Shown here: positions 17,168-25,839 of the stretch, piece by piece
Layout: every line of letters begins with the position of its first letter
Numbering within the stretch: the stretch's first letter is position 1
NCBI GenBank assembly: GCA_943787295.1
Contig: CALSLW010000002.1
Location: forward strand, 1 to 64,000
Source: an uncultured Flavobacteriaceae bacterium
Lineage (GTDB): Bacteria; Bacteroidota; Bacteroidia; Flavobacteriales; Flavobacteriaceae
DNA: 64,000 nt
Direction of reading: 5' to 3'
Translations under genes and position numbers: made by a program
The notes under the pieces: generated by a model
What the model saw: only the letters and a program-made list of their open reading frames with translations
The model's database searches: none
Told to the model about the DNA's origin: nothing

Positions 17168-17929
17168 CTAGATACCTAACGCTTGACCACCACCAATCTG
17201 GATGGTTTCTGCTGTGATAAAAGAAGCATCTACACTGGCCAAGAAAGAAACCACATTCGCCACCTCTTGTGGTTGCCCTAAACGACCTAACATAATATTG
17301 TTTTTCCATGAAGCGAATACTTCTGGCTTTGTCGATTTAATCTGTGCATGGAAGGGAGTATCTATGGTTCCTGGAGATACAGCATTTACACGAATCCCAT
17401 ATTCAGCCAAGTCTTTTGCCAAAGCACGTGTTATGGCATGTACTCCTGCTTTTGAGGTTCCATAGATCCCAGCCCCTGGCCCACCGGCATTCCAGCCTGC
17501 ATTTGAGGTATAGTTGATGATTGTTGGATGATCACCTTTCTTTAAAAATGGAATGGCTGCGCGGGAAGCAAAAAAGGTAGAATCTAGGTTTAAGGCCATG
17601 ACCTTACGGTAAAAGTCGGTTGTCATTTCTTCAAAACGCTGACGTCCTCCAAGTCCTCCTGCGTTATTGACTAAAACGTCAATCTTTCCATATTTCTCTC
17701 CGATAGCTTTAATATTACTATTCACCGCATCTTCGTTGGTTACGTCAAAACCTACATATTCTGCGCTAATGCCATCTGCTTGAAGCTCTGCGGCTTTCTT
17801 TGCGCCTTCGGTATCTTCGATACCATTTAAGACAACCGTAAATCCGTCTTGGCCTAAACGTTTTGCAACTTCAAATCCGATTCCACTGGTGGCACCAGTG
17901 ACAATCGCTACTTTTTTTTCTGTACTCAT
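17168..17929 (-). CDS. SDR-family DEHU (4-deoxy-5-hexoseulose uronate) reductase, copy 1
   Basis: A 253-residue classical short-chain dehydrogenase. It carries the nucleotide-binding TGATSGIG (residues 12-19), NNAGG, the catalytic Ser in NYTSNAG, and YxxxK in YGTSKAG. In alginate operons of Bacteroidota this family reduces DEHU to KDG with NAD(P)H; that substrate is inferred from context. A good ribosome binding site (aggagaaaa) precedes the ATG. It lies downstream of susD 1 but beyond a terminator at 18052-18081, so it probably has its own promoter. The coding sequence is identical to the gene at 22924-23685 except for one base (Val here at residue 33, Ile there), while flanks are unrelated. 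Confidence 0.93.
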   Translation of the reverse strand: MSTEKKVAIVTGATSGIGFEVAKRLGQDGFTVVLNGIEDTEGAKKAAELQADGISAEYVGFDVTNEDAVNSNIKAIGEKYGKIDVLVNNAGGLGGRQRFEEMTTDFYRKVMALNLDSTFFASRAAIPFLKKGDHPTIINYTSNAGWNAGGPGAGIYGTSKAGVHAITRALAKDLAEYGIRVNAVSPGTIDTPFHAQIKSTKPEVFASWKNNIMLGRLGQPQEVANVVSFLASVDASFITAETIQIGGGQALGI

Positions 17930-18051
17930 AAATTTTCTCCTATAATTTATAATTAGTAATGCTTATAAATTTATTCTTGTGAATGCTTTCGTTCCTTGTA
18001 GTTGAACATTTTAATAATTAAAATGCTAGTGAATTAAAAGCTTAGAAAAAA

Positions 18052-18081
18052 ACGGGAACTTAAATTACTTCAAGTCCCCGT
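18052..18081 (-). terminator. Terminator after the susC1-susD1 operon
   Basis: A 10-bp stem with one G-U pair (acgggaactt at 18052-18061 with aagtccccgt at 18072-18081), then a U-run in the minus direction (aaaaaaa at 18045-18051 on the + strand). It sits 22 bp past the SusD stop and separates it from the SDR gene. Confidence 0.75.
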
Positions 18082-18103
18082 CATTATTAACTAAGAATGA
18101 ATA

Positions 18104-19420
18104 TTAGTAACCTGTATTTTGAGTAATCACACCATTGGTAGATCTTACTTCAGAAGTTGGAATAGGGAATACGTGATAGTTAGGACTAACTGTCACCCCC
18201 ATTTCAGCGTTAACTGTGTTGGTTCTTACTAAATCAAACCATCTGTGTCCTTCAAAGGCTAATTCAAGTCTTCTTTCGTCTTGAATCGCTTGTCGAACAT
18301 CAGTTTGAGAGGTGGCAGAAGAATCTGCAAGACCTGCTCTAGATCTGATTCTATTCAACTGAATTAAAGCAGCTGCAGTATTTCCGTTTTCGTTCAATGC
18401 CTCTGCATAGAGTAAAATAACATCTGCTAATCTTAGCTCAATCCAGTCATGCTCTGAACCTAAACCTCCATCTTTAGGAAATTTAATCGCTGTTCTTCCA
18501 TCAGCATGAAGTGTTACTGCTCTTCTTGTATCAGCAGCACCACTTGCATTAAAAGCAGCAACTAAATCTTGATCAACTGGGTAATCAGATTTTGAATCAT
18601 CTCCTACAAACCAGTTCCAAAAACGAGAAGCAAAAGAATACTCATCAACAATTGAACTCAAGATTTGAGTAGAGTAGATGATTTCAGAGTTACCTTCGTT
18701 TGCAGCACCAAAAATATCTGCATAGTTGCTTTCTAGGCTAATCCCAGCAGCACCTGCACCATTGACAACGGCTGCTAAATTAGTTTCAGCAGCTTGAGTA
18801 TTCCTCATGTGCATGTAAACTTTACCTAATAAACCTTGTGCAGCATATCTTGAAGCTCTACCGTCTTCAATCACTGTACCTAAAGCGCTAATTGCCTCGT
18901 TTAAATCAGGAATAATTACGTTATTATACACATCAGCTTTTGGTTGTCTCACTAAGATAGATGTATCTGTTAAACTAGGAGATGCATCTAAATTTACCGT
19001 AACGTCGCCAAAGGCTAAAACAAGTTTAAAGTAAGCTAATGCTCTTAAAAATCTAGCTTCACCAACTTGAGTTGCATTAGAAGAGTTTTCAATTACATTA
19101 TTTGCACTTAGAATAGACTTGTATAAGGCAGTATAAAGAGGACCAAAAAATTGATCTTCCATCGTCGTAAGATTCTGAGTAAATAGATCGAATTCAGTAT
19201 AAGGAGCTTCAAACATAAACGCGTTATCTGCTCTAAATTCTCCCATTACAGCCATTGGTGTAACGGCCCCTAACTGATAGAAATAAGCTGCATTAAGTAC
19301 ACCATCAAAATCTGTTAAAGAATCTGAACTAGCCAAATTTGGTGGAGCTTGATCTAAATCTGTCGTACATGCTGTTGTGAGCAGCAATGAACCTAATAAG
19401 AATATATATATTTTTTTCAT
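18104..19420 (-). CDS. susD: SusD-family glycan-binding lipoprotein, copy 1
   Basis: A 438-residue outer-membrane lipoprotein (lipobox LTTAC after MKKIYIFLLGSLL). It has the SusD features ANNVIENSS, ARFLRALAYFKLVLAFGDV (TPR-like helices near residues 95-130), and the C-terminal RRLELAFEGHRWFDLVRTN followed by VFPIPTSEVRSTNGVITQNTGY. It forms the lid over the SusC barrel 10 bp upstream and captures oligosaccharide for import. The stop is followed by a strong terminator. Alginate oligosaccharide is the likely ligand because the operon carries four alginate-regulon operators. Confidence 0.95.
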   Translation of the reverse strand: MKKIYIFLLGSLLLTTACTTDLDQAPPNLASSDSLTDFDGVLNAAYFYQLGAVTPMAVMGEFRADNAFMFEAPYTEFDLFTQNLTTMEDQFFGPLYTALYKSILSANNVIENSSNATQVGEARFLRALAYFKLVLAFGDVTVNLDASPSLTDTSILVRQPKADVYNNVIIPDLNEAISALGTVIEDGRASRYAAQGLLGKVYMHMRNTQAAETNLAAVVNGAGAAGISLESNYADIFGAANEGNSEIIYSTQILSSIVDEYSFASRFWNWFVGDDSKSDYPVDQDLVAAFNASGAADTRRAVTLHADGRTAIKFPKDGGLGSEHDWIELRLADVILLYAEALNENGNTAAALIQLNRIRSRAGLADSSATSQTDVRQAIQDERRLELAFEGHRWFDLVRTNTVNAEMGVTVSPNYHVFPIPTSEVRSTNGVITQNTGY

Positions 19421-19430
19421 TTTTTCTTAT

Positions 19431-22400
19431 TTAAAAATTAACATTTAAACCTAAAGTAAAACTTCTAATAATAGGACTTGCTCCTACTTGTGCTCCATAT
19501 TGTGTAGGTCCTGCAGAACCTGCAGTTTTTACACCCTCTGGGTTATACGAAGTATAATCATCTGCCATAATGTAAAGAGGGTTAGTAGCTGCACCGTAAA
19601 TACGAACAGAACTTAATCCTAATTTACTCACTTCTTCTTGATCAATTGTATAACCAATAGTTAGGTTTCTAATTGCAACAAAAGAAGCGTCTTGGATCAT
19701 TGCATCTGTCTGGTTTCTGTTGCGCTCCCAACGTTGACCGTTGTGATCTGCAAGACCATCTCCATTTGCATCTAATCTAGAAGTATCAATTCTTCCTCCC
19801 CATTGAGATCCGTAATAAAGGGGGTCAATGTTGTATACATCTACTCCGTGAGAACCTTGCAATTGTACAGACATATCAAAGTTCTTGTAGTTAAGGTTAT
19901 GTGTCATACCCCAGTAAAAGTCTGGTGTGTTTTGACCAATTTTAACTAAATCTCCACCTTCTGCAACTGTTCTAGTTCTGTCGATTACACCATCATTATT
20001 TTGATCTACTACATAACTTTCACCAGTTTGATTGTTAGGGTGACGAGTAATATCTGCGATGTATTCCATTTCGACGTTTCCTGTGGTTTCTAAGCCCCAC
20101 ATTTCGCCAATTCCACCACCTACGTAGTTTCTAAATACTGGACCACGACCACTCTGACCGAAAACTCCATCAGGTAATTGATCAATTGCTCCTAAATCAG
20201 TGATTTCTGTTTCAACAGTAGATAAGTTAGCATTAAAGCTCCAGGCAAAATCATTCTTATCAATAAGGCTTGCTCCTAATTCAAATTCTAAACCTGAACT
20301 GCTAACATCACCAACATTAAGAATTACCGATGGGTTACCTAATACTTCAGAAATTGATTGCTGAATTAAAATATCTTCGATATCAGAGGTATAGTAATCT
20401 ACCCCAAAAGTGATACGATTATTTAAAAATCCTAAGTCAACACCAAAGTTAGTTTCGGTATTCGTTTGCCAAGTTAAATCTTGGTTTTCAGAATTACTTG
20501 GGATTAAGAATCCTGTTCCAAAGGCTGTAGCAGCTGGCTCTAAAAGACTTAATGAATCATAAGAACCTAAGAAAGAAGTTGTTCCTAGAGAACCAGTACT
20601 AAATCTTAATTTTAAGTTACTTACCACTTCATTATCTGCTAAGAATGATTCATTGTGTACATTCCATCCTAAAGAGATTGCTGGGAAAGTAGCAAAACGC
20701 TTATTTGCACCAAACTGTGAACTACCATCTCTTCTTAAAGAAACAGAAGCTAAGTAACGGCTATCATAAGCATATTGTACTCTTCCAAAAACACTTTCAC
20801 GTGTTCTTGTTTCATCTCTCTCTGTTACAGTAATGTCTGCAGGGTTGAGTAGATTAAAGTTTTGAATAGCTGTGTCAGGTATATTTACACCTCTAAGTGC
20901 AGTACCAATAAACTTAGTAGTTTGAGATTCAAAACCTGCTACTGCATTAATATCATGCTTTCCAATAACTTTACTGAAGTTCAAGGTCGTTTCACTTAAC
21001 AAAGTAGACACTTTTAAATCTGTTTGTCTCATGAAAGTTTGTGAATCTCTAGCTCTAGAGTCATATCCTAGAAGTCTGTGAGAATAGGTTTGTGTATCTC
21101 TTACATCACCCCCTAAAACAGTTTTAACGTTTAATCCTTCCATGATGTTATACTCAAGATAACCACTCACATTAGCGAAGTAAGTTTTTTCCCAGCTTTC
21201 AACATTATCTAATTTTGCTGCTGGTCCTGCATCTCCAGATCCACCAATACCGTTATTCGCTCTTCCATAATGCCAGTCTTGTGCTGCCATTCCAGGTTCT
21301 AGATCATATATGCTACTCGCTTCATAACCAGAACCTCTATAACCATTGTTAAATGGTGAATACCCAAGCGCAACTGCCTGGTCGTTTAAATCTTGAACGA
21401 ATGCAATTGATTCTGCAGTATGATAAATTGGGTGAACCCCATAGGCTCTTAATAAATCTCTCATGTCGTGAGCTAAAATGTCTCTATCAGATTTGAAACC
21501 ATTGAAACTTAGCCCTGCATTAAACTTGTCTCCTAATTTAGTATCAATGTTTAAACGTGCATTTAAACGCTCAAATCCTTGCGTAATCACAACACCTTCT
21601 GCATTTTGATAGCCCACAGAAGCGAAAAATTTTGAATCATCACTACCACCGCTCATGCTTAGGTCGTGATTGACAATGCTACCATTTTGAAATAACCAAT
21701 CTTCTGGGCTAATCGCACCAGGAGAATCTTCATAGGCACTTAATCTATACTCTACTTTAGCAGGATCAAGGTTAGACACATTAAATTCACCAGAAGCAAT
21801 TCCATCTCTAACGATAGCTGCCCACTCTGGTCCAGATTTAAGAATGTTATCACGATACTTAGCAGAAGTACTTAAATAAGTATTATAGCTAAAAGTAGTT
21901 TTTCCAGACTTTCCTTTTTTAGTCGTTACTAAAATAACACCATTTGCTCCTCGTGAACCATAGATAGCGGCTGAAGAAGCATCTTTTAAGATTTCAATAC
22001 TATGGATGTCGTTTGGATTAACAGTCTCTAAACCTCCTGAAATAGGATATCCATCGACAACAATTAAAGGGTTTGAAACCCCAGAAATAGAAGCAGCTGC
22101 TCTAATCTGAATTTTTGGAGCTGCACCAGGAGATCCATCTTGATTTTGGATAAAAACCCCAGAAAGTTTACCTGCTAAAGCATCATCTACACGCACTGCT
22201 TGTACTGATGCAACGTCATCCCCGCCAATCTTTGCAATGGCACCTGTAACATTTGCTTTCTTTTGAGTACCATAACCCGTTACAACGATCTCTTGTAATT
22301 CTGTAAGATCTTCTTGAAGGGTTACCTCAAGACTGTCTTGACCAGTGTAAGGAATTACTTGTGTAGTGTATCCAACATAAGACACCTCTACATTTTGTCC

Positions 22401-22595
22401 ATTTTCTACCGAAACAGTGAAATTTCCGTCAAAATCGGAAGTCGTTCCATTTGTAGTGCCTTGAACAAGCACTGTGGCTCCGGGAATAGGTTCTCCTCCA
22501 GAACCAACAACTGTACCGCTTACTTGTGTCTGGGCATAAGTGAATAGCAGCCCGCAGAACATTAAGAGTAGCGATAATTGTTTTTTAATTTTCAT
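19431..22595 (-). CDS. susC: SusC-family TonB-dependent outer-membrane transporter, copy 1
   Basis: A 1054-residue importer. Signal peptide MKIKKQLSLLLMFCGLLFTYA; a carboxypeptidase D regulatory-like domain (about 23-97, QVSGTVVGSGGEPIPGATVL); the TonB box region EIVVTGYGTQKK; a plug domain with SIEILKDASSAAIYGSRGANG; then a beta-barrel ending in IRSFTLGLNVNF. It pairs with the SusD gene 10 bp downstream. Imported substrate is inferred to be alginate oligosaccharides, from the four tandem operators at 22711-22761 and the surrounding pathway genes. It is clearly related to SusC copy 2 in the N-terminal 200 residues but the barrel is diverged, so the two may prefer different oligomer lengths or monomer patterns. 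Confidence 0.95.
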   Translation of the reverse strand: MKIKKQLSLLLMFCGLLFTYAQTQVSGTVVGSGGEPIPGATVLVQGTTNGTTSDFDGNFTVSVENGQNVEVSYVGYTTQVIPYTGQDSLEVTLQEDLTELQEIVVTGYGTQKKANVTGAIAKIGGDDVASVQAVRVDDALAGKLSGVFIQNQDGSPGAAPKIQIRAAASISGVSNPLIVVDGYPISGGLETVNPNDIHSIEILKDASSAAIYGSRGANGVILVTTKKGKSGKTTFSYNTYLSTSAKYRDNILKSGPEWAAIVRDGIASGEFNVSNLDPAKVEYRLSAYEDSPGAISPEDWLFQNGSIVNHDLSMSGGSDDSKFFASVGYQNAEGVVITQGFERLNARLNIDTKLGDKFNAGLSFNGFKSDRDILAHDMRDLLRAYGVHPIYHTAESIAFVQDLNDQAVALGYSPFNNGYRGSGYEASSIYDLEPGMAAQDWHYGRANNGIGGSGDAGPAAKLDNVESWEKTYFANVSGYLEYNIMEGLNVKTVLGGDVRDTQTYSHRLLGYDSRARDSQTFMRQTDLKVSTLLSETTLNFSKVIGKHDINAVAGFESQTTKFIGTALRGVNIPDTAIQNFNLLNPADITVTERDETRTRESVFGRVQYAYDSRYLASVSLRRDGSSQFGANKRFATFPAISLGWNVHNESFLADNEVVSNLKLRFSTGSLGTTSFLGSYDSLSLLEPAATAFGTGFLIPSNSENQDLTWQTNTETNFGVDLGFLNNRITFGVDYYTSDIEDILIQQSISEVLGNPSVILNVGDVSSSGLEFELGASLIDKNDFAWSFNANLSTVETEITDLGAIDQLPDGVFGQSGRGPVFRNYVGGGIGEMWGLETTGNVEMEYIADITRHPNNQTGESYVVDQNNDGVIDRTRTVAEGGDLVKIGQNTPDFYWGMTHNLNYKNFDMSVQLQGSHGVDVYNIDPLYYGSQWGGRIDTSRLDANGDGLADHNGQRWERNRNQTDAMIQDASFVAIRNLTIGYTIDQEEVSKLGLSSVRIYGAATNPLYIMADDYTSYNPEGVKTAGSAGPTQYGAQVGASPIIRSFTLGLNVNF

Positions 22596-22710
22596 TAGTT
22601 GTTTGTTTTATATGTGTAGTAAATAAATAATTCGTCTCAAAAAAGACGATCACACAAAACAATACTCTATCTAATAATTAGACTCGAATTGCCTTGGTAG
22701 GGTCGTTAAT

Positions 22711-22761
22711 TTGGTATTCCAAATTGGTATTCCAAACTGGTTTTCCATAGTGGTTGACCAA
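22711..22761. promoter_or_regulatory. Four tandem GntR-type operators (array c)
   Basis: Four head-to-tail 13-bp units: TTGGTATTCCAAA, TTGGTATTCCAAA, CTGGTTTTCCATA, GTGGTTGACCAAA, starting at 22711, 22724, 22737 and 22750. The 22750 unit overlaps the -7 box of the susC1 promoter. This is the longest operator array in the window. Confidence 0.85.
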
Positions 22762-22788
22762 ATATATAAAAAAATGTAGTTCTAACAA
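22759..22788 (-). promoter_or_regulatory. Probable promoter of susC1-susD1
   Basis: Minus-strand TTG (22788-22786), 19-base spacer and TATATTTG (22766-22759), matching the flavobacterial TTG / TAnnTTTG consensus. The TTTG of the -7 box merges into the first operator, so regulator binding and sigma contact would compete. The leader to the SusC start is about 155 bases. Confidence 0.65.
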
Positions 22789-22863
22789 TTATTTGATGAA
22801 AAAAAATATAAACAACCTAAAAGGTTGTTATAGAGAATATTAAATAAAATGAGGCATAAAAAA

Positions 22864-22883
22864 AACCCTCCGTTTGGAGGGTT
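22864..22883 (-). terminator. Terminator after the MFS-SDR genes
   Basis: Perfect stem aaccctcc/ggagggtt with loop gttt. The A-run before it on the + strand gives a U-run for minus-strand transcripts. It lies 40 bp past the SDR copy 2 stop and insulates the susC1 promoter region. Confidence 0.82.
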
Positions 22884-22923
22884 AATAAAAATGAAATCTA
22901 ATTAATGATGCTAGGCTATTTTA

Positions 22924-23685
22924 CTAGATACCTAACGCTTGACCACCACCAATCTGGATGGTTTCTGCTGTGATAAAAGAAGCATCTACACTGGCCAAGA
23001 AAGAAACCACATTCGCCACCTCTTGTGGTTGCCCTAAACGACCTAACATAATATTGTTTTTCCATGAAGCGAATACTTCTGGCTTTGTCGATTTAATCTG
23101 TGCATGGAAGGGAGTATCTATGGTTCCTGGAGATACAGCATTTACACGAATCCCATATTCAGCCAAGTCTTTTGCCAAAGCACGTGTTATGGCATGTACT
23201 CCTGCTTTTGAGGTTCCATAGATCCCAGCCCCTGGCCCACCGGCATTCCAGCCTGCATTTGAGGTATAGTTGATGATTGTTGGATGATCACCTTTCTTTA
23301 AAAATGGAATGGCTGCGCGGGAAGCAAAAAAGGTAGAATCTAGGTTTAAGGCCATGACCTTACGGTAAAAGTCGGTTGTCATTTCTTCAAAACGCTGACG
23401 TCCTCCAAGTCCTCCTGCGTTATTGACTAAAACGTCAATCTTTCCATATTTCTCTCCGATAGCTTTAATATTACTATTCACCGCATCTTCGTTGGTTACG
23501 TCAAAACCTACATATTCTGCGCTAATGCCATCTGCTTGAAGCTCTGCGGCTTTCTTTGCGCCTTCGGTATCTTCGATACCATTTAAGATAACCGTAAATC
23601 CGTCTTGGCCTAAACGTTTTGCAACTTCAAATCCGATTCCACTGGTGGCACCAGTGACAATCGCTACTTTTTTTTCTGTACTCAT
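22924..23685 (-). CDS. SDR-family DEHU reductase, copy 2
   Basis: Same 253-residue reductase as at 17168-17929, with TGATSGIG, NNAGG, NYTSNAG and YGTSK all intact. The only difference I find is C to T at 23589 (17833 in copy 1), changing Val to Ile. It starts 25 bp after the MFS permease stop, so it is the last gene of the GntR-MFS-SDR segment and ends at a terminator. This placement next to the uronate permease is the usual one in alginate operons, so copy 2 is probably the original and copy 1 the derived one. Its upstream region lacks the strong ribosome binding site seen in copy 1. Confidence 0.94.
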   Translation of the reverse strand: MSTEKKVAIVTGATSGIGFEVAKRLGQDGFTVILNGIEDTEGAKKAAELQADGISAEYVGFDVTNEDAVNSNIKAIGEKYGKIDVLVNNAGGLGGRQRFEEMTTDFYRKVMALNLDSTFFASRAAIPFLKKGDHPTIINYTSNAGWNAGGPGAGIYGTSKAGVHAITRALAKDLAEYGIRVNAVSPGTIDTPFHAQIKSTKPEVFASWKNNIMLGRLGQPQEVANVVSFLASVDASFITAETIQIGGGQALGI

Positions 23686-23710
23686 ATTGGGTATTCTATT
23701 TTTTTAATTC

Positions 23711-25003
23711 TTAATTATTGTTTTTGGGTTCAATCACGAGTTTGACTTTGTTGATTAGGATAAAAATGGCAAATACGGCCAAAACAACAGATACTGTAAT
23801 GGCAATAAAGGCTGGAGTATAGGATCCTCCTGCGGTTATCTTTCCAATAAACCAATTCATAATTATGGGTGAAAAAGCTGCTACTGTTCCCGCTAACCCT
23901 GCTAAAGTACCTACTGAAGGACCTCTAAATAAGTCACTAGAGAGGGTCTGAATATTACCGATGGCAAACTGGAAACCAAAAAGTGCAATCCCAGCCAGAT
24001 AGATAAAGGTCATGTAATTCGAATCGTTAACAAATAATATAATACCTACAAAGCCCGCTACAATAAGTAAACTTCCTAAAACAATACTGGCTTTTCGTCC
24101 AGTGTCGACTGATGTTCTTTTTATGATAGCCTCTGTAAATAAGCCGCCAAGGATACCACCTGCTGCAGCCATTAAATAAGAAATCCACATGGTGTTCCCT
24201 ATTTCTTCGATGCTTAGATTAAATTTCGAGTTCAAATAAATGGGCATCCATCCTGCAAAAAACCACCAAATAGGCTCAATGAAAAAACGACAAAGTAGCA
24301 CCCCCCAAGGTTGTTTGTAACTCAAAATCTTTAGGATACTTAAACTTTTGGCATTTTTATCTTCTACAATATTATTTTCTATGCGATCGTCAAGAATTAA
24401 TTTACGCTCTTGATCTGTTATCCAAGGGTGATTTTCTGGCTTTGCCTTATTGACTATATACCATGGAATAACCCATAATAATCCAATTACCCCTAAAATG
24501 ATATAGGTCGACTTCCATCCAAACTGCGCATAGAGATAAACAATAATAACTGGGGCAATAACATTACCGATAGAGGCTCCAGAATTAAAAATACCCTGTG
24601 CTAAAGCGCGCTGTTTGACAGGGAACCACTCTCCGTTACTCTTTACTGCTCCTGGCCATAAACCAGCTTCACCCAATCCTAAAAGTCCTCTTACGATAGA
24701 TAAACTAACCACCCCTCTCGCTACCGCATGAAAAGCGGCTGCAACAGACCACACGACAATAGAAGCAATAAACCCAATACGGGTTCCAATCTTATCGTAT
24801 AAGCGACCCGATAAAAATTTACTTGCTGCATAGGTGACCATGAAAACATTGAGCATCAAAGCATAATCTGAATTATCCATGCCTAGATCTTCACCCATTT
24901 GAGGCCAAAGTAAAGCAAAAGCCGTTCTATCAATATAGTTAATTACAGTCGCGATGAAAATCAATCCTATAATCCACCATCTTAATTGGTTAATTTTTAT
25001 CAT
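23711..25003 (-). CDS. MFS hexuronate/DEHU permease (ExuT-like, anion:cation symporter family)
   Basis: A 430-residue inner-membrane transporter with 12 predicted membrane segments. It carries NYIDRTAFALLWP in helix 1 (the conserved NYxDR of the ACS family, substrate-binding), GRLYDKIGTR in the loop 2-3 motif, and RGLLGLGEAGLWPGA in helix 4. It probably brings DEHU or other monouronates from periplasm to cytoplasm by proton or sodium symport. It lies between the GntR regulator and the SDR reductase that would use its substrate, with 82 and 25 bp gaps. Family certain, exact substrate inferred from context. Confidence 0.92.
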   Translation of the reverse strand: MIKINQLRWWIIGLIFIATVINYIDRTAFALLWPQMGEDLGMDNSDYALMLNVFMVTYAASKFLSGRLYDKIGTRIGFIASIVVWSVAAAFHAVARGVVSLSIVRGLLGLGEAGLWPGAVKSNGEWFPVKQRALAQGIFNSGASIGNVIAPVIIVYLYAQFGWKSTYIILGVIGLLWVIPWYIVNKAKPENHPWITDQERKLILDDRIENNIVEDKNAKSLSILKILSYKQPWGVLLCRFFIEPIWWFFAGWMPIYLNSKFNLSIEEIGNTMWISYLMAAAGGILGGLFTEAIIKRTSVDTGRKASIVLGSLLIVAGFVGIILFVNDSNYMTFIYLAGIALFGFQFAIGNIQTLSSDLFRGPSVGTLAGLAGTVAAFSPIIMNWFIGKITAGGSYTPAFIAITVSVVLAVFAIFILINKVKLVIEPKNNN

Positions 25004-25085
25004 TAGTTTAATATTAAACTATCCAAGTATTTTTTGGACAGTAGGTTTTTAATTTAATTAAGGTTTCAGAAAGAAGTAAATTGAT

Positions 25086-25775
25086 TTAAATATTATAGCA
25101 GTACTTATATAGATCTTTAAAATGCTTCTTCATTTCTATTTTTGCTTGATCTGGATCTTGATTGCGAATAGCATCTATGATGGCTTTATGTTCTTCAATT
25201 CCTTTAAAAGCGGTGTCTTTATCACAAACATGATGCTTTTCAAAATTCGTGATGATTTCTGGGGTGATCTTTAACATGAAGGTGTTTATAGTAGGATTAG
25301 CACTTGCTTTAGCGATAGCTAGATGAAAAAGAAGATCTTCTTGTACAGCATCTTCCCCTTTGATTACTTTAGCAGAATAATCTGCTAATGTGTTTTCAAG
25401 GTGAATTAAATCATCTGCTGTTCTCCTTAATGCAGCTAATTTCACTCCTTTAAGCTCTAAAAATATTCGCGCTTCAACAAGATCTTTAAATGTAGGAATG
25501 GATAGTCCTAAAATATCATCAATCATTCCATTCATTGCAGTGATCCCAATATCAGCGACAAAGGTTCCACTTTGTGGAATGGATTTTACTAAGCCATAGA
25601 ACTCTAGCTTTTGTAAAGCTTCGCGTAAATTAGAGCGTGTCACACCAAATTTATCGGCTAACATACGTTCTGAGGGAAGCTTATCTCCCGGTTCAAAATT
25701 TTTATAATTAATGAGATCCTTTAGCTTTAAAATAATCTGCTTTTGAACTTCTACTATTTGACTATCAATCAACAT
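25086..25775 (-). CDS. GntR-family regulator, FadR/FCD type, likely repressor of the alginate regulon
   Basis: A 229-residue transcription factor. The N-terminal winged helix (about 15-75) holds the GntR signature KLPSERMLADKFGVTRSNLR and EALQKLEFYGLV. The C-terminal helical FCD effector domain (about 90-225) has DLVEARIFLELKG and the metal-binding pattern with D/H residues (FHLAIAKAS, EEHKAIIDAI). FCD regulators bind palindromes of the type TNGTNNNACNA, and ExuR/UxuR members recognise TTGGTATACCAA, exactly the repeated motif in five promoters here. It would be released by a uronate intermediate such as KDG or DEHU. It is the only DNA-binding regulator inside the locus. Its own upstream region has no clear operator, so it is probably read through from the PL7 gene. 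Confidence 0.93.
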   Translation of the reverse strand: MLIDSQIVEVQKQIILKLKDLINYKNFEPGDKLPSERMLADKFGVTRSNLREALQKLEFYGLVKSIPQSGTFVADIGITAMNGMIDDILGLSIPTFKDLVEARIFLELKGVKLAALRRTADDLIHLENTLADYSAKVIKGEDAVQEDLLFHLAIAKASANPTINTFMLKITPEIITNFEKHHVCDKDTAFKGIEEHKAIIDAIRNQDPDQAKIEMKKHFKDLYKYCYNI

Positions 25776-25839
25776 ATTCTAACGTATTGGGTTTTGCATA
25801 ATCTAAACAAAACTAACTTTTTTTTTCTTGATAACAGGA

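Noticed and set aside
22711-22761. CRISPR or VNTR array.
   Set aside because: Units are 13 bp, palindromic, without spacers, and sit at promoters of related genes, so an operator array is the better reading.
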